From Burkholderiaceae bacterium (GTDB lineage: Bacteria; Pseudomonadota; Gammaproteobacteria; Burkholderiales; Burkholderiaceae_C), in contig JALQVQ010000152.1 in NCBI GenBank assembly GCA_023260315.1, positions 1 through 8,678 on the forward strand: a stretch of 8,678 nt of DNA, given 5' to 3'. Position 1 is the stretch's first letter. Every line of letters begins with the position of its first letter. This document shows positions 1 through 5,584 of the stretch, in pieces. The translations under genes were made by a program, and so were the position numbers. Below the pieces are notes generated by a model, which did no database searches, was not told the origin of the DNA, and saw only the letters and a list, made by a program, of their open reading frames with translations.

Positions 1-177
1 GATGTGGTTGTGAAGCTTTTCAACGAACTGGGCCCACGCTTTGCGAACCGTCCCGGTGGCTACACACGTATTCTGAAGATGGGTTTCCGTGCTGGCGACA
101 ACGCGCCAATGGCATTGGTTGAATTGGTTGATCGCGCACCCGAAGAAAATGCGCCAGCTGCTGATTCAGCCGAGTAA
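1..177 (+). CDS. rplQ: 50S ribosomal protein L17, C-terminal part
   Basis: Frame 1 is open from the first base to a TAA at 175-177, giving 58 residues with no start in the window. The peptide carries the conserved L17 C-terminal block ([33 protein letters not shown]) followed by a short Glu/Ala tail. L17 binds 23S rRNA in the large ribosomal subunit near the peptide exit tunnel and is normally the last gene of the alpha (rpsM-rpsK-rpsD-rpoA-rplQ) operon, so the rest of that operon should lie to the left. The initiator tRNA begins only 23 bp after the stop and no terminator separates them, so the two may share a transcript. Identification is secure; only the 5' part is missing. Confidence 0.95.
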   Translation, partial: DVVVKLFNELGPRFANRPGGYTRILKMGFRAGDNAPMALVELVDRAPEENAPAADSAE

Positions 178-200
178 ACCTGTTACACTACACAGCTTGA

Positions 201-277
<77 letters not shown>

Positions 278-288
278 ACACAGTTGGT

Positions 289-316
289 AAAAAAGCCCAC
301 CTCGGTGGGCTTTTTT
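289..316. terminator. Bidirectional rho-independent terminator after tRNA-fMet
   Basis: A GCCCAC stem (295-300), CTCG loop and GTGGGC stem (305-310) are flanked by six A (289-294) and six T (311-316). The hairpin can therefore be extended with A:T pairs and could end transcripts from either side. It lies 12 nt after the tRNA, and most likely ends the rplQ/tRNA transcript. Confidence 0.92.
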
Positions 317-325
317 ACGTCTGGT

Positions 326-341
326 TAAAATGACCGTCATT
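326..341 (+). promoter_or_regulatory. Possible -10 box overlapping a short palindrome
   Basis: The 41-bp gap between the tRNA terminator and the DUF3297 gene contains TAAAAT (326-331), a plausible sigma-70 -10 box. It overlaps a perfect 13-bp palindrome, AATGAC-C-GTCATT (329-341). I see no convincing TTGACA-like -35 box. This would be the natural promoter position for the small downstream gene; the palindrome could be an operator or chance. Confidence 0.3.
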
Positions 342-357
342 CAATCTCTGGATTCCT

Positions 358-609
358 ATGAGCACTTCACCTGAACGCCCGCCGTTACCCGATCATCTCT
401 CCATAGAGGCTAACAGCCCGTTTCACGTGCGCGAAGTGTTCGAGTGGGATATCGCTGTGCGATTCAATGGCAAGCAACGCTGGGACGTGTCTGAGTACTG
501 CGTGAGCGAAGGTTGGATCAAAGTGCCAGCTGGGAAGACACTGGACCGAAAAGGTCAACCGCTACTGATCAAGCTGAAGGGCACGGTCGAGGTTGCTTAC
601 GCTGAATAA
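358..609 (+). CDS. DUF3297 family protein
   Basis: An 83-residue soluble protein of unknown function. From memory of the family, the core matches DUF3297: an N-terminal LPDHLSIEANSPF block, then IAVRFNG, VSEYCVSEGWIKV, AGKTLDRKG and LLIKLKGTVE. Members are usually about 80 residues, so this one is full length, and are common in beta- and gammaproteobacteria. It has no signal peptide, no membrane segment and no obvious catalytic motif; one Cys lies in the EYC segment. The ATG at 358 is the only reasonable start, with just a weak GGA upstream. The gene stands alone between two terminators and faces the flagellar genes, so there is no operon context. The family assignment is fairly sure; the function cannot be stated. 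Confidence 0.85.
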   Translation: MSTSPERPPLPDHLSIEANSPFHVREVFEWDIAVRFNGKQRWDVSEYCVSEGWIKVPAGKTLDRKGQPLLIKLKGTVEVAYAE

Positions 610-637
610 AAAAAAGGAAGCAAAGCTTCCTTTTTTT
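609..637. terminator. Bidirectional terminator between convergent DUF3297 gene and fliS
   Basis: GGAAGC (616-621), an AAA loop and GCTTCC (625-630) are flanked by seven A (609-615) and seven T (631-637). The hairpin begins at the stop codon of the DUF3297 gene and lies 18 bp beyond the fliS stop on the other strand, so it can serve both convergent genes. Confidence 0.93.
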
Positions 638-655
638 ATCCCCTGCGTGCGCGGT

Positions 656-1081
656 TCAGTTGGCGTAGACCGGACGCTCCAGCGTCGTGGGGGGAACCAG
701 TGATGGCACCGTTTCCCATGCCTGACGGATGTCGTTCATAAGGCCATAAACCTCATCAATCGCTGCGAGGTCATTGTGAATATTGGCGTGCAAAAGACGG
801 CGCGTAACGTACATGTAAAGCTCATTCAGGTTCTTGGCCAAATCGCCACCTTTTTCGAAATCAAGGGCGTTCTGTAAGCCGAGCACAATGCGGCCCGCAC
901 GGGTCAGAGCCTTGCTCTTCTCTGTGATGTCTTTGTGTTGAATGTGTCCCTTAGCGGTGGACAGACTCTCAAGAAATCCGTCAAACAACATTTGAATCAG
1001 TTGAACGCTATTGGCACCAGAAACACCCGTCACAACTTTGACTGCGCCGTAACTCTCAAGGGCTTTTTGATTGATTCGCAT
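656..1081 (-). CDS. fliS: Flagellar secretion chaperone FliS
   Basis: A 141-residue, mostly helical protein. FliS binds the C-terminal helix of flagellin in the cytoplasm, stops it polymerising early and brings it to the FlhA gate. The family pattern is clear: an ALESYGAVKV N-terminus, then QLIQMLFDGFLESL, ALTRAGRIVLGL, LDFEKGGDLAKNLNELYMYV, RRLLHANIHND and the closing VYGLMNDIRQAWE helix. Length fits the family. I chose the ATG at 1081 because GGAG lies 9 nt upstream; an in-frame ATG at 1102 would add seven residues (MCMEFLA) read partly from that Shine-Dalgarno sequence. A sigma-28 promoter lies just upstream, as expected for a late gene, and a strong terminator follows. The usual neighbours fliC and fliD are not in this window. 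Confidence 0.95.
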   Translation of the reverse strand: MRINQKALESYGAVKVVTGVSGANSVQLIQMLFDGFLESLSTAKGHIQHKDITEKSKALTRAGRIVLGLQNALDFEKGGDLAKNLNELYMYVTRRLLHANIHNDLAAIDEVYGLMNDIRQAWETVPSLVPPTTLERPVYAN

Positions 1082-1124
1082 CGCTAGGAACTCCATACAC
1101 ATCCAGCAAGCCTGGACACTTATG

Positions 1125-1151
1125 GAATCGGTCGCACCCCTGAAAACTTTA
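1125..1151 (-). promoter_or_regulatory. Sigma-28 (FliA) promoter for fliS
   Basis: On the minus strand, TAAAGTTT (1151-1144) is followed by exactly 11 nt and then ACCGATTC (1132-1125). The FliA consensus is TAAAGTTT-N11-GCCGATAA, so the -35 box matches 8/8 and the -10 box 5/8 including the CCGAT core, with correct spacing. It lies in the 83-bp gap before fliS and would give a leader of roughly 36 nt. FliA itself is encoded four genes upstream. Confidence 0.82.
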
Positions 1152-1164
1152 GGAAATCGCCGCG

Positions 1165-1884
1165 TTATTTCCGGGTGACGGGTTTGATGTCAAAGTCAGC
1201 GTCGGCAGCACCCGCATCAGCACCCGCATCAGCGCCAGACTCCCCCGTGCCATCGCCCGCGCCATCTGCCATACCAAGAGCGGGGGCGCCCATTGTGTCA
1301 TCGCCCATGGGGTCTGCGCCGCCACCGAACACGGTGACCGAGTACGGCGCGGCGGGCATGTCAATCTCAGCCCGCGCATAAAGCGTGGCGCACGTCTCAT
1401 CCAAGGACTGCGAAAGCCGGGGAATCTCTTCAGGGTTACTCGCCGCCTCAAAGCCCACGGTGTAGATCGCTTTGACGTGCTGCGGCGGTAACCATGAATC
1501 CACCTTGGCTCGCACCGTGCTGATTTCGCGGTTGGCGGGTGGGCTATTTGCAGTGCCCGCCTGCGCATCCTTAGCCCCATCTTCCACCAGCGACAAAATG
1601 TGCTTATGCAAGATACCGCTGTAGCGTTTGCGCAGCGACGCGAGACCCTCGGCGTCCAGGCTCGCGCCGGCGCCCTTACCGCAAACGGCATCCCACAGTG
1701 CCTTACCCACGAGACCATTTAGGCCGTTATCAGGGACCTGTGCGGGCGCAATGCCCACGGCCTCGGTTAGCACACCGATGGCATTCCGGCCCTCCAGCGT
1801 GTTGACCTTATCCAGCAGATAAATGAGAACAACGATGATCCCCAAAACGACGATCGCCAGAATGCCGAGGAAAATAGCGTCCAT
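1165..1884 (-). CDS. Unrecognised single-pass membrane protein in flagellar operon
   Basis: I do not recognise this 239-residue protein. An N-terminal hydrophobic helix (about residues 4-24, IFLGILAIVVLGIIVVLIYL) is followed by LLDK and a soluble domain with conserved-looking segments (GLVGKALWDAVCGK, LRKRYSGILHKHILSLV, VRAKVDSWLPPQHVKAIYTV). The tail from about residue 187 is rich in Gly, Ala and Asp and includes a repeated GADA unit. It is probably anchored in the inner membrane; the topology is inferred. I prefer the ATG at 1884, which has AGGTGA about 5 nt upstream; a GTG at 1893 would overlap that Shine-Dalgarno. It lies 14 bp after the preceding unknown gene, so the two look co-translated in the flhA-fliA transcript. 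A role in flagellar placement, motor or chemotaxis signalling is inferred from context only. Confidence 0.75.
   Translation of the reverse strand: MDAIFLGILAIVVLGIIVVLIYLLDKVNTLEGRNAIGVLTEAVGIAPAQVPDNGLNGLVGKALWDAVCGKGAGASLDAEGLASLRKRYSGILHKHILSLVEDGAKDAQAGTANSPPANREISTVRAKVDSWLPPQHVKAIYTVGFEAASNPEEIPRLSQSLDETCATLYARAEIDMPAAPYSVTVFGGGADPMGDDTMGAPALGMADGAGDGTGESGADAGADAGAADADFDIKPVTRK
1208..1233 (-). repeat. Tandem 12-bp repeat encoding Gly-Ala-Asp-Ala
   Basis: The 12-mer GCACCCGCATCA occurs twice in tandem (1208-1219 and 1220-1231) and a partial third copy follows. It encodes the GADAGADAGA stretch in the acidic tail of the unknown membrane protein. A multiple of three, it can change copy number by replication slippage without breaking the frame. 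Confidence 0.8.
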
Positions 1885-1898
1885 TGCACTCACCTGCT

Positions 1899-2432
1899 TC
1901 AGCCTTGAGTTTCGGGTTCGTCGGCGACATCGCCCGCGTCATTGCCGTCGCCCTCAGCGACCTCATCGCGGAGAAACTGCAGGGCACTCAGTGGCTCGTC
2001 AAGCTTGAACTCGTATCGACAAATCTGATCGAGTAAGTTTTGTGTCCCCTCGATCGCTTGTTGTGCGGTGATATCCATGCGCTGATACCGTCCACCCAGG
2101 TGGAAAGCTGATTGGGCATATTCCTCAGGCAAATAAACCCAAACAAGCTTGCCTGCCGCGGTTTCCACCTGTTGAAACACCGAGGCGGTGGGTTCATCAG
2201 GAATTGGCTGCCCCTGGGCCAGGCAGGCCATGGCCACGTCTTGGAAAATCGCCATCTTCTCGGCACCATCAATGAAACTTTTATCGATGAAGGCCCGCGC
2301 CATCACGCCGGCACGCGCGCGCATGGAGCGCGCGTTCCGAGAGTCCGACTCAAGTTCAGAGACCTGATCAAACGCCTCCTTGGCCTTCTTTTTCAGAAGA
2401 GCTGGACTCGTGGTGTTGAAGATGGGCAGCAT
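1899..2432 (-). CDS. Unrecognised 177-aa protein downstream of fliA
   Basis: I cannot assign a family. The protein is soluble, with no signal peptide or membrane segment. Residues about 10-60 look helical and highly charged (LLKKKAKEAFDQVSELESD, SMRARAGVMARAFIDK). A mixed region follows (LVWVYLPEEYAQSAFHLGG, residues 96-114), then a helical stretch (ITAQQAIEGTQNLLDQICRY), and the tail after about residue 157 is acidic (EVAEGDGNDAGDVADEPETQG, split by Gly and Ala). The ATG at 2432 is the first start in the frame; its Shine-Dalgarno is poor. It begins 57 bp after fliA and ends 14 bp before the next gene, placing it in the flagellar transcript. In pseudomonads cheY/cheZ follow fliA here, but this sequence has neither a response-regulator nor a CheZ-like pattern. 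Coding is supported by position, length and a believable protein; function is unknown. Confidence 0.78.
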   Translation of the reverse strand: MLPIFNTTSPALLKKKAKEAFDQVSELESDSRNARSMRARAGVMARAFIDKSFIDGAEKMAIFQDVAMACLAQGQPIPDEPTASVFQQVETAAGKLVWVYLPEEYAQSAFHLGGRYQRMDITAQQAIEGTQNLLDQICRYEFKLDEPLSALQFLRDEVAEGDGNDAGDVADEPETQG

Positions 2433-2489
2433 ATCAATTGTTAAGTCGTCAGCAGGCCACTGATCTGAAGCCCTCTTGTGAAATTCATA

Positions 2490-3212
2490 TCAATGCCCAA
2501 CGGTGATGTTAAGCGAGCCCCGCAATTTCTTCACGGTTGCGGTCAATAGTTGACTGACCCGTGACTCACTCACCTCAAGGACCTCGCCGATCTCCTTCAA
2601 ATTCAGCTCTTCAACGTAGTAAAGCTGCATGATGAGTTGCTCACGCTCAGGCAAGCCCTCGATCGCATGTGTCACGGCACCCATGAACTCGGCATGCTCG
2701 ACAATGGCGTCTGGTTGGCGATGGCTCTCGTCAGCCATGTTCATGACCTCGTCGCTGACCACCTCCATGGAGTACGTTTCAAAGCGCTTGGCGTGCCCCC
2801 GTTCTTTTTGGAATGCATCGCTGTCCATGCCCATATGAGCCGCCATCTCGGCCTGCGTCGGCGTGCGTCCCAGCTCGGCAGCCAGGGATTGCGTGGCGGC
2901 ACTGTGGCTCTTGTTGAAACTCACCGCTGAACGGGGCAGAGCGGATAGCCGCCGCACCTCATCAATGATGGCGCCGCGCACACGACTGTGCGCGTAGTTC
3001 TCAAAGCCAATGCCCTTGGTCGCGTCAAAACCGCGAGCGGCTTCAATCAGGCCCAACATGCCCACCTGCACCAGTTCATCCAGTTCCATGAAGGGCGGTA
3101 AGCGCGCTTTCAGGTGCAACGCCACACGCTTCACCATACCCATGTGGGCGACCACGAGGTCATCGCGACTACCCCCTTGGACTGACTCATACAAATCAAG
3201 TGCGACAGCCAT
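2490..3212 (-). CDS. fliA: RNA polymerase sigma factor for flagellar operon (sigma-28)
   Basis: A 240-residue sigma-70-family group 3 factor that directs RNA polymerase to late flagellar and chemotaxis promoters. Region 2 is seen in DELVQVGMLGLIEAARGFD and the FENYAHSRVRGAIIDEVR segment, region 3 in the LAAELGRTPTQAEMAAHMG helix, and region 4 in LPEREQLIMQLYYVEELNL and the helix-turn-helix IGEVLEVSESRVSQL. Length is typical for FliA. The ATG at 3212 lies 3 nt after the flhG stop (TGA-CGT-ATG), with a GGGCGGG-like ribosome site inside the end of flhG, so translation is probably coupled. Activity is normally held back by the anti-sigma FlgM, which is not in this window. One likely target, the promoter of fliS, is inside the same cluster. 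Confidence 0.97.
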   Translation of the reverse strand: MAVALDLYESVQGGSRDDLVVAHMGMVKRVALHLKARLPPFMELDELVQVGMLGLIEAARGFDATKGIGFENYAHSRVRGAIIDEVRRLSALPRSAVSFNKSHSAATQSLAAELGRTPTQAEMAAHMGMDSDAFQKERGHAKRFETYSMEVVSDEVMNMADESHRQPDAIVEHAEFMGAVTHAIEGLPEREQLIMQLYYVEELNLKEIGEVLEVSESRVSQLLTATVKKLRGSLNITVGH

Positions 3213-3215
3213 ACG

Positions 3216-4040
3216 TCACCCGCCCTGACTCGACTCTAAAAGTCGCTGAAAAAAGAACTGCCGTTGGCCTTGTGGCGCTGTCACATCTGACAACTCAGTC
3301 GTCAATTCAGCCAATCGACGGAAATCACGTGCGCCACTCGAACCGGGCGCAAAGGTCAGCACCGACTGGCTCTTGCGAAGGCCATCCATGATGAGCTCGT
3401 CGGCCTCAATCGATGTCAGGTAATTGACCGAGATACCCAAAAAGCGGGTACATACCTCGTTCATCCGCTTAAACAGTTGCCAGCCCTTGCCCTGGCTGGG
3501 GACCATGTTGGGCACCAGATAGACCTGATCCAAGCCGAGCTCAGTGGTCATGACCTTGATGGTCCCGTAGGCGTCTGCGATGCTCGACGGCTCGTCGCGC
3601 AGAACAATGAGTCGGTAATGGCACGCCGAGAGAATCGACATCACCGACGGTGAAATGCCAGCGGCCACATCCACCACCAAGACATCGATATCGTCGACGA
3701 TGTCATCGAGTGACTGGATGACTGCGGAAATCTCGGCCTCGCCGATCGCCGCCAGATCACGGCGACCCGACGCACCTGGAATCAGCAACACCCCAGCGCT
3801 GGTTTTCACCATCACGTCACGAACGCTGTGGGTCCCTGCGAGCACGTGGCTGATGTTCAGCGGGCTGCGCCCACCCAGCGCAATTTGCGCGTTGGCCAGG
3901 CCCATGTCGGCATCAAGCAACGCGACACGTTTCCCGCCAGCGGCCAATGCAGCCGCCAAGTTCACGGAGACCGTTGTCTTACCGACGCCACCTTTGCCAC
4001 TGGCAACACCAATGACGCGGGGGCAGTGTGTATTAGCCAT
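3216..4040 (-). CDS. flhG: MinD-like ATPase FlhG (FleN), flagellar number regulator
   Basis: A 274-residue ParA/MinD-family ATPase. FlhG works with FlhF to limit the number of polar flagella; in pseudomonads its homologue FleN also restrains the activator FleQ. Motifs: deviant Walker A GKGGVGKTT (15-23), switch I/Walker A' LLDADMGLAN (41-50), Walker B-like VVDVAAGI (122-129; the family usually has DTAAG, so Thr is replaced by Val), and DEPSSIADAYG (149-159). The C-terminal helix that binds membrane may be RQFFFQRLLE. The start at 4040 gives eight residues before the P-loop strand, so the DQAxxLR motif that stimulates FlhF in some species is absent; an upstream GTG at 4064 would not restore it. 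The start overlaps the flhF stop by 8 nt (ATGGCTAA). Confidence 0.95.
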   Translation of the reverse strand: MANTHCPRVIGVASGKGGVGKTTVSVNLAAALAAGGKRVALLDADMGLANAQIALGGRSPLNISHVLAGTHSVRDVMVKTSAGVLLIPGASGRRDLAAIGEAEISAVIQSLDDIVDDIDVLVVDVAAGISPSVMSILSACHYRLIVLRDEPSSIADAYGTIKVMTTELGLDQVYLVPNMVPSQGKGWQLFKRMNEVCTRFLGISVNYLTSIEADELIMDGLRKSQSVLTFAPGSSGARDFRRLAELTTELSDVTAPQGQRQFFFQRLLESSQGG

Positions 4041-5550
4041 TGAAGTTTCTTTCTTGGGCAGCACGCAATTGCAAAATCTGTGCGGTCATGCTCTTCACAT
4101 CAACGGGTGGCGCCATCTCAGTCGCCGCCGTCGGGACGCTCGAAGCCGCCAGCGAGTCTCCAATGCTAACGCCATTTGTCGCCGCCGCTAGGTCTTTTCC
4201 GATCGGCAGATGGGTCAGCGCTTGGGTGACAATTTGGGATGACGTAAAGGGCAAGGCCGCCTCACTCAATCGCTCACTTGGGCTCATCATTGAGATCGGG
4301 AAGGGACTGTCACAAAGCGCCTGAATCAGTGGCCATGGCTGTGATGCCTCGTCCAGTTTGCTGATCATGATGGAGGCCCATTGTTGGGCCTCACGAACGC
4401 GGCGAATGGTCACGCTGGACGTGTCGCCTGCCAAAACGGCGTGCTGCTGTGCCTGTGGCGCAATCTGACGAATTTGGGCGGTGGTCCGCTCAAACTGAAC
4501 CCCTGCCGTATCAATCACCAAAAGCTGTCGGGTCGCCAGTTCATCAATCAACAAGGTGAGGGCGCTTGCATCGTTGGCGCGGTAGCATTCGACGCCGGTC
4601 TGGGCGGCCAGCATTTGCATTTGACTCCAGGCACCAGGGCGGCTGTCTGCAAAGCTGATGAGTGCGACGTTATGGGTGCCGTGAGCCAGTGCGCCAGCTT
4701 GTGCCAAGCGAGCGGCCATCAGGGATTTACCAACTCCCGTTGGCCCGCAGATGACATGGACACCGGCGTCCGGCATGGCCGCGCCGCGCTTGGGCATCAC
4801 TTCGAGCAAATGGCTGCTCAGCGCGGAGAGCGCTTCTTCGAGATCCTGTGCCTCGCGGATGCGGTCAATTAACAACCCGCGCAATCCGGCAGGGACGCCC
4901 GCATCGCTCAGTGCAGCAATCAAGGGCTTGACCGCCGGCGCAATCGGCAAGGTGTCCTGCCACGGGTTCATGCGCTGGCTGATTGAAAATTCTCGTCGCA
5001 GCGCCGCAATCTCATCGCGTACCAAGTTCACGATCTCGCGACTGCGCGCGGCATCCCGCTCCGCCTGAAGGGCCACCAGGTCAACGTTGGGCTCTTGGCG
5101 CACCACTGGGGCAGACGGCGCAGCCGGTTCCGTCGGTTCCGCGGGCATCGCCACGGGCTCGAGTATCGGGGCCTTTTGCTTGCTGCGCTCAATCGACTGC
5201 ATCGTTTGTGTGGGCTTGCGACCTGCCAAGCGCGACTTTTGACGCTGCAGCATGGTTTCTTCAAAAGCCGCCTCAAAAGAATTGATGGGCTTGGCGGTTT
5301 GCGCCTGCAAGCTATCCGCGCGGTGCAGCTGCGCGCGGCCAGCCTGAGGTTTGCGGGGTGCCATGGCCACTTCTGACTGGACAGACGCGTCCTCGAGCGG
5401 GTCATCAAGGGTAATGTCAGCCGCGACCAACAGCTCCGTTTGTCCGTTGACGCGGTTGTTTGAAATGATCAAAACATCCGGGCCAAATTGGGCAATCGCC
5501 TTATCGGTGGCTGATTTGGTATCGCGGGCGAGTATGCGTTGAATTTCCAT
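4033..5550 (-). CDS. flhF: SRP-type GTPase FlhF, flagellar placement protein
   Basis: A 505-residue member of the SRP GTPase family. FlhF marks the pole where a new flagellum is built and recruits the first basal-body parts. The N-terminal B domain has the family pattern MEIQRILARD, FGPDVLIISN, RVNGQTELLVAAD. A Pro/Ala-rich, low-complexity linker follows (about 128-155), then the N domain and the G domain: P-loop GPTGVGKS (269-276), DTAG (347-350) and SKLDEA (397-402, usually TKLDEA). The DTYRIGAVEQL-type G2 segment is replaced by DSRPGAWSQM (302-311), one residue shorter, so this is a divergent FlhF. The C-terminus has an extra tail of about 60 residues beyond the G domain. ATG 5550 lies 34 bp after flhA with a weak GAGA upstream. 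Confidence 0.93.
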   Translation of the reverse strand: MEIQRILARDTKSATDKAIAQFGPDVLIISNNRVNGQTELLVAADITLDDPLEDASVQSEVAMAPRKPQAGRAQLHRADSLQAQTAKPINSFEAAFEETMLQRQKSRLAGRKPTQTMQSIERSKQKAPILEPVAMPAEPTEPAAPSAPVVRQEPNVDLVALQAERDAARSREIVNLVRDEIAALRREFSISQRMNPWQDTLPIAPAVKPLIAALSDAGVPAGLRGLLIDRIREAQDLEEALSALSSHLLEVMPKRGAAMPDAGVHVICGPTGVGKSLMAARLAQAGALAHGTHNVALISFADSRPGAWSQMQMLAAQTGVECYRANDASALTLLIDELATRQLLVIDTAGVQFERTTAQIRQIAPQAQQHAVLAGDTSSVTIRRVREAQQWASIMISKLDEASQPWPLIQALCDSPFPISMMSPSERLSEAALPFTSSQIVTQALTHLPIGKDLAAATNGVSIGDSLAASSVPTAATEMAPPVDVKSMTAQILQLRAAQERNFNG

Positions 5551-5584
5551 GATCGTCTCAATTACGCTTTAAATTGAATGCGCT

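Noticed and set aside
1149..1718. A 189-codon minus-strand frame overlapping the unknown membrane protein.
   Set aside because: It is rich in Arg, Trp and Cys, as expected for an out-of-frame reading of GC-rich DNA. The other frame has a proper membrane helix, a Shine-Dalgarno and good operon spacing.
2441..2488. A 15-codon frame with an ATG between fliA and the 177-aa gene (minus strand).
   Set aside because: It lacks a clear ribosome site and nothing shows it is translated; short frames of this size occur by chance.
5551..5584. TAAA followed by GCGTAATT in the flhA-flhF gap, resembling a sigma-28 promoter.
   Set aside because: The spacing is one base too long and the -10 match is poor, and flhF fits the flhA transcript without it.
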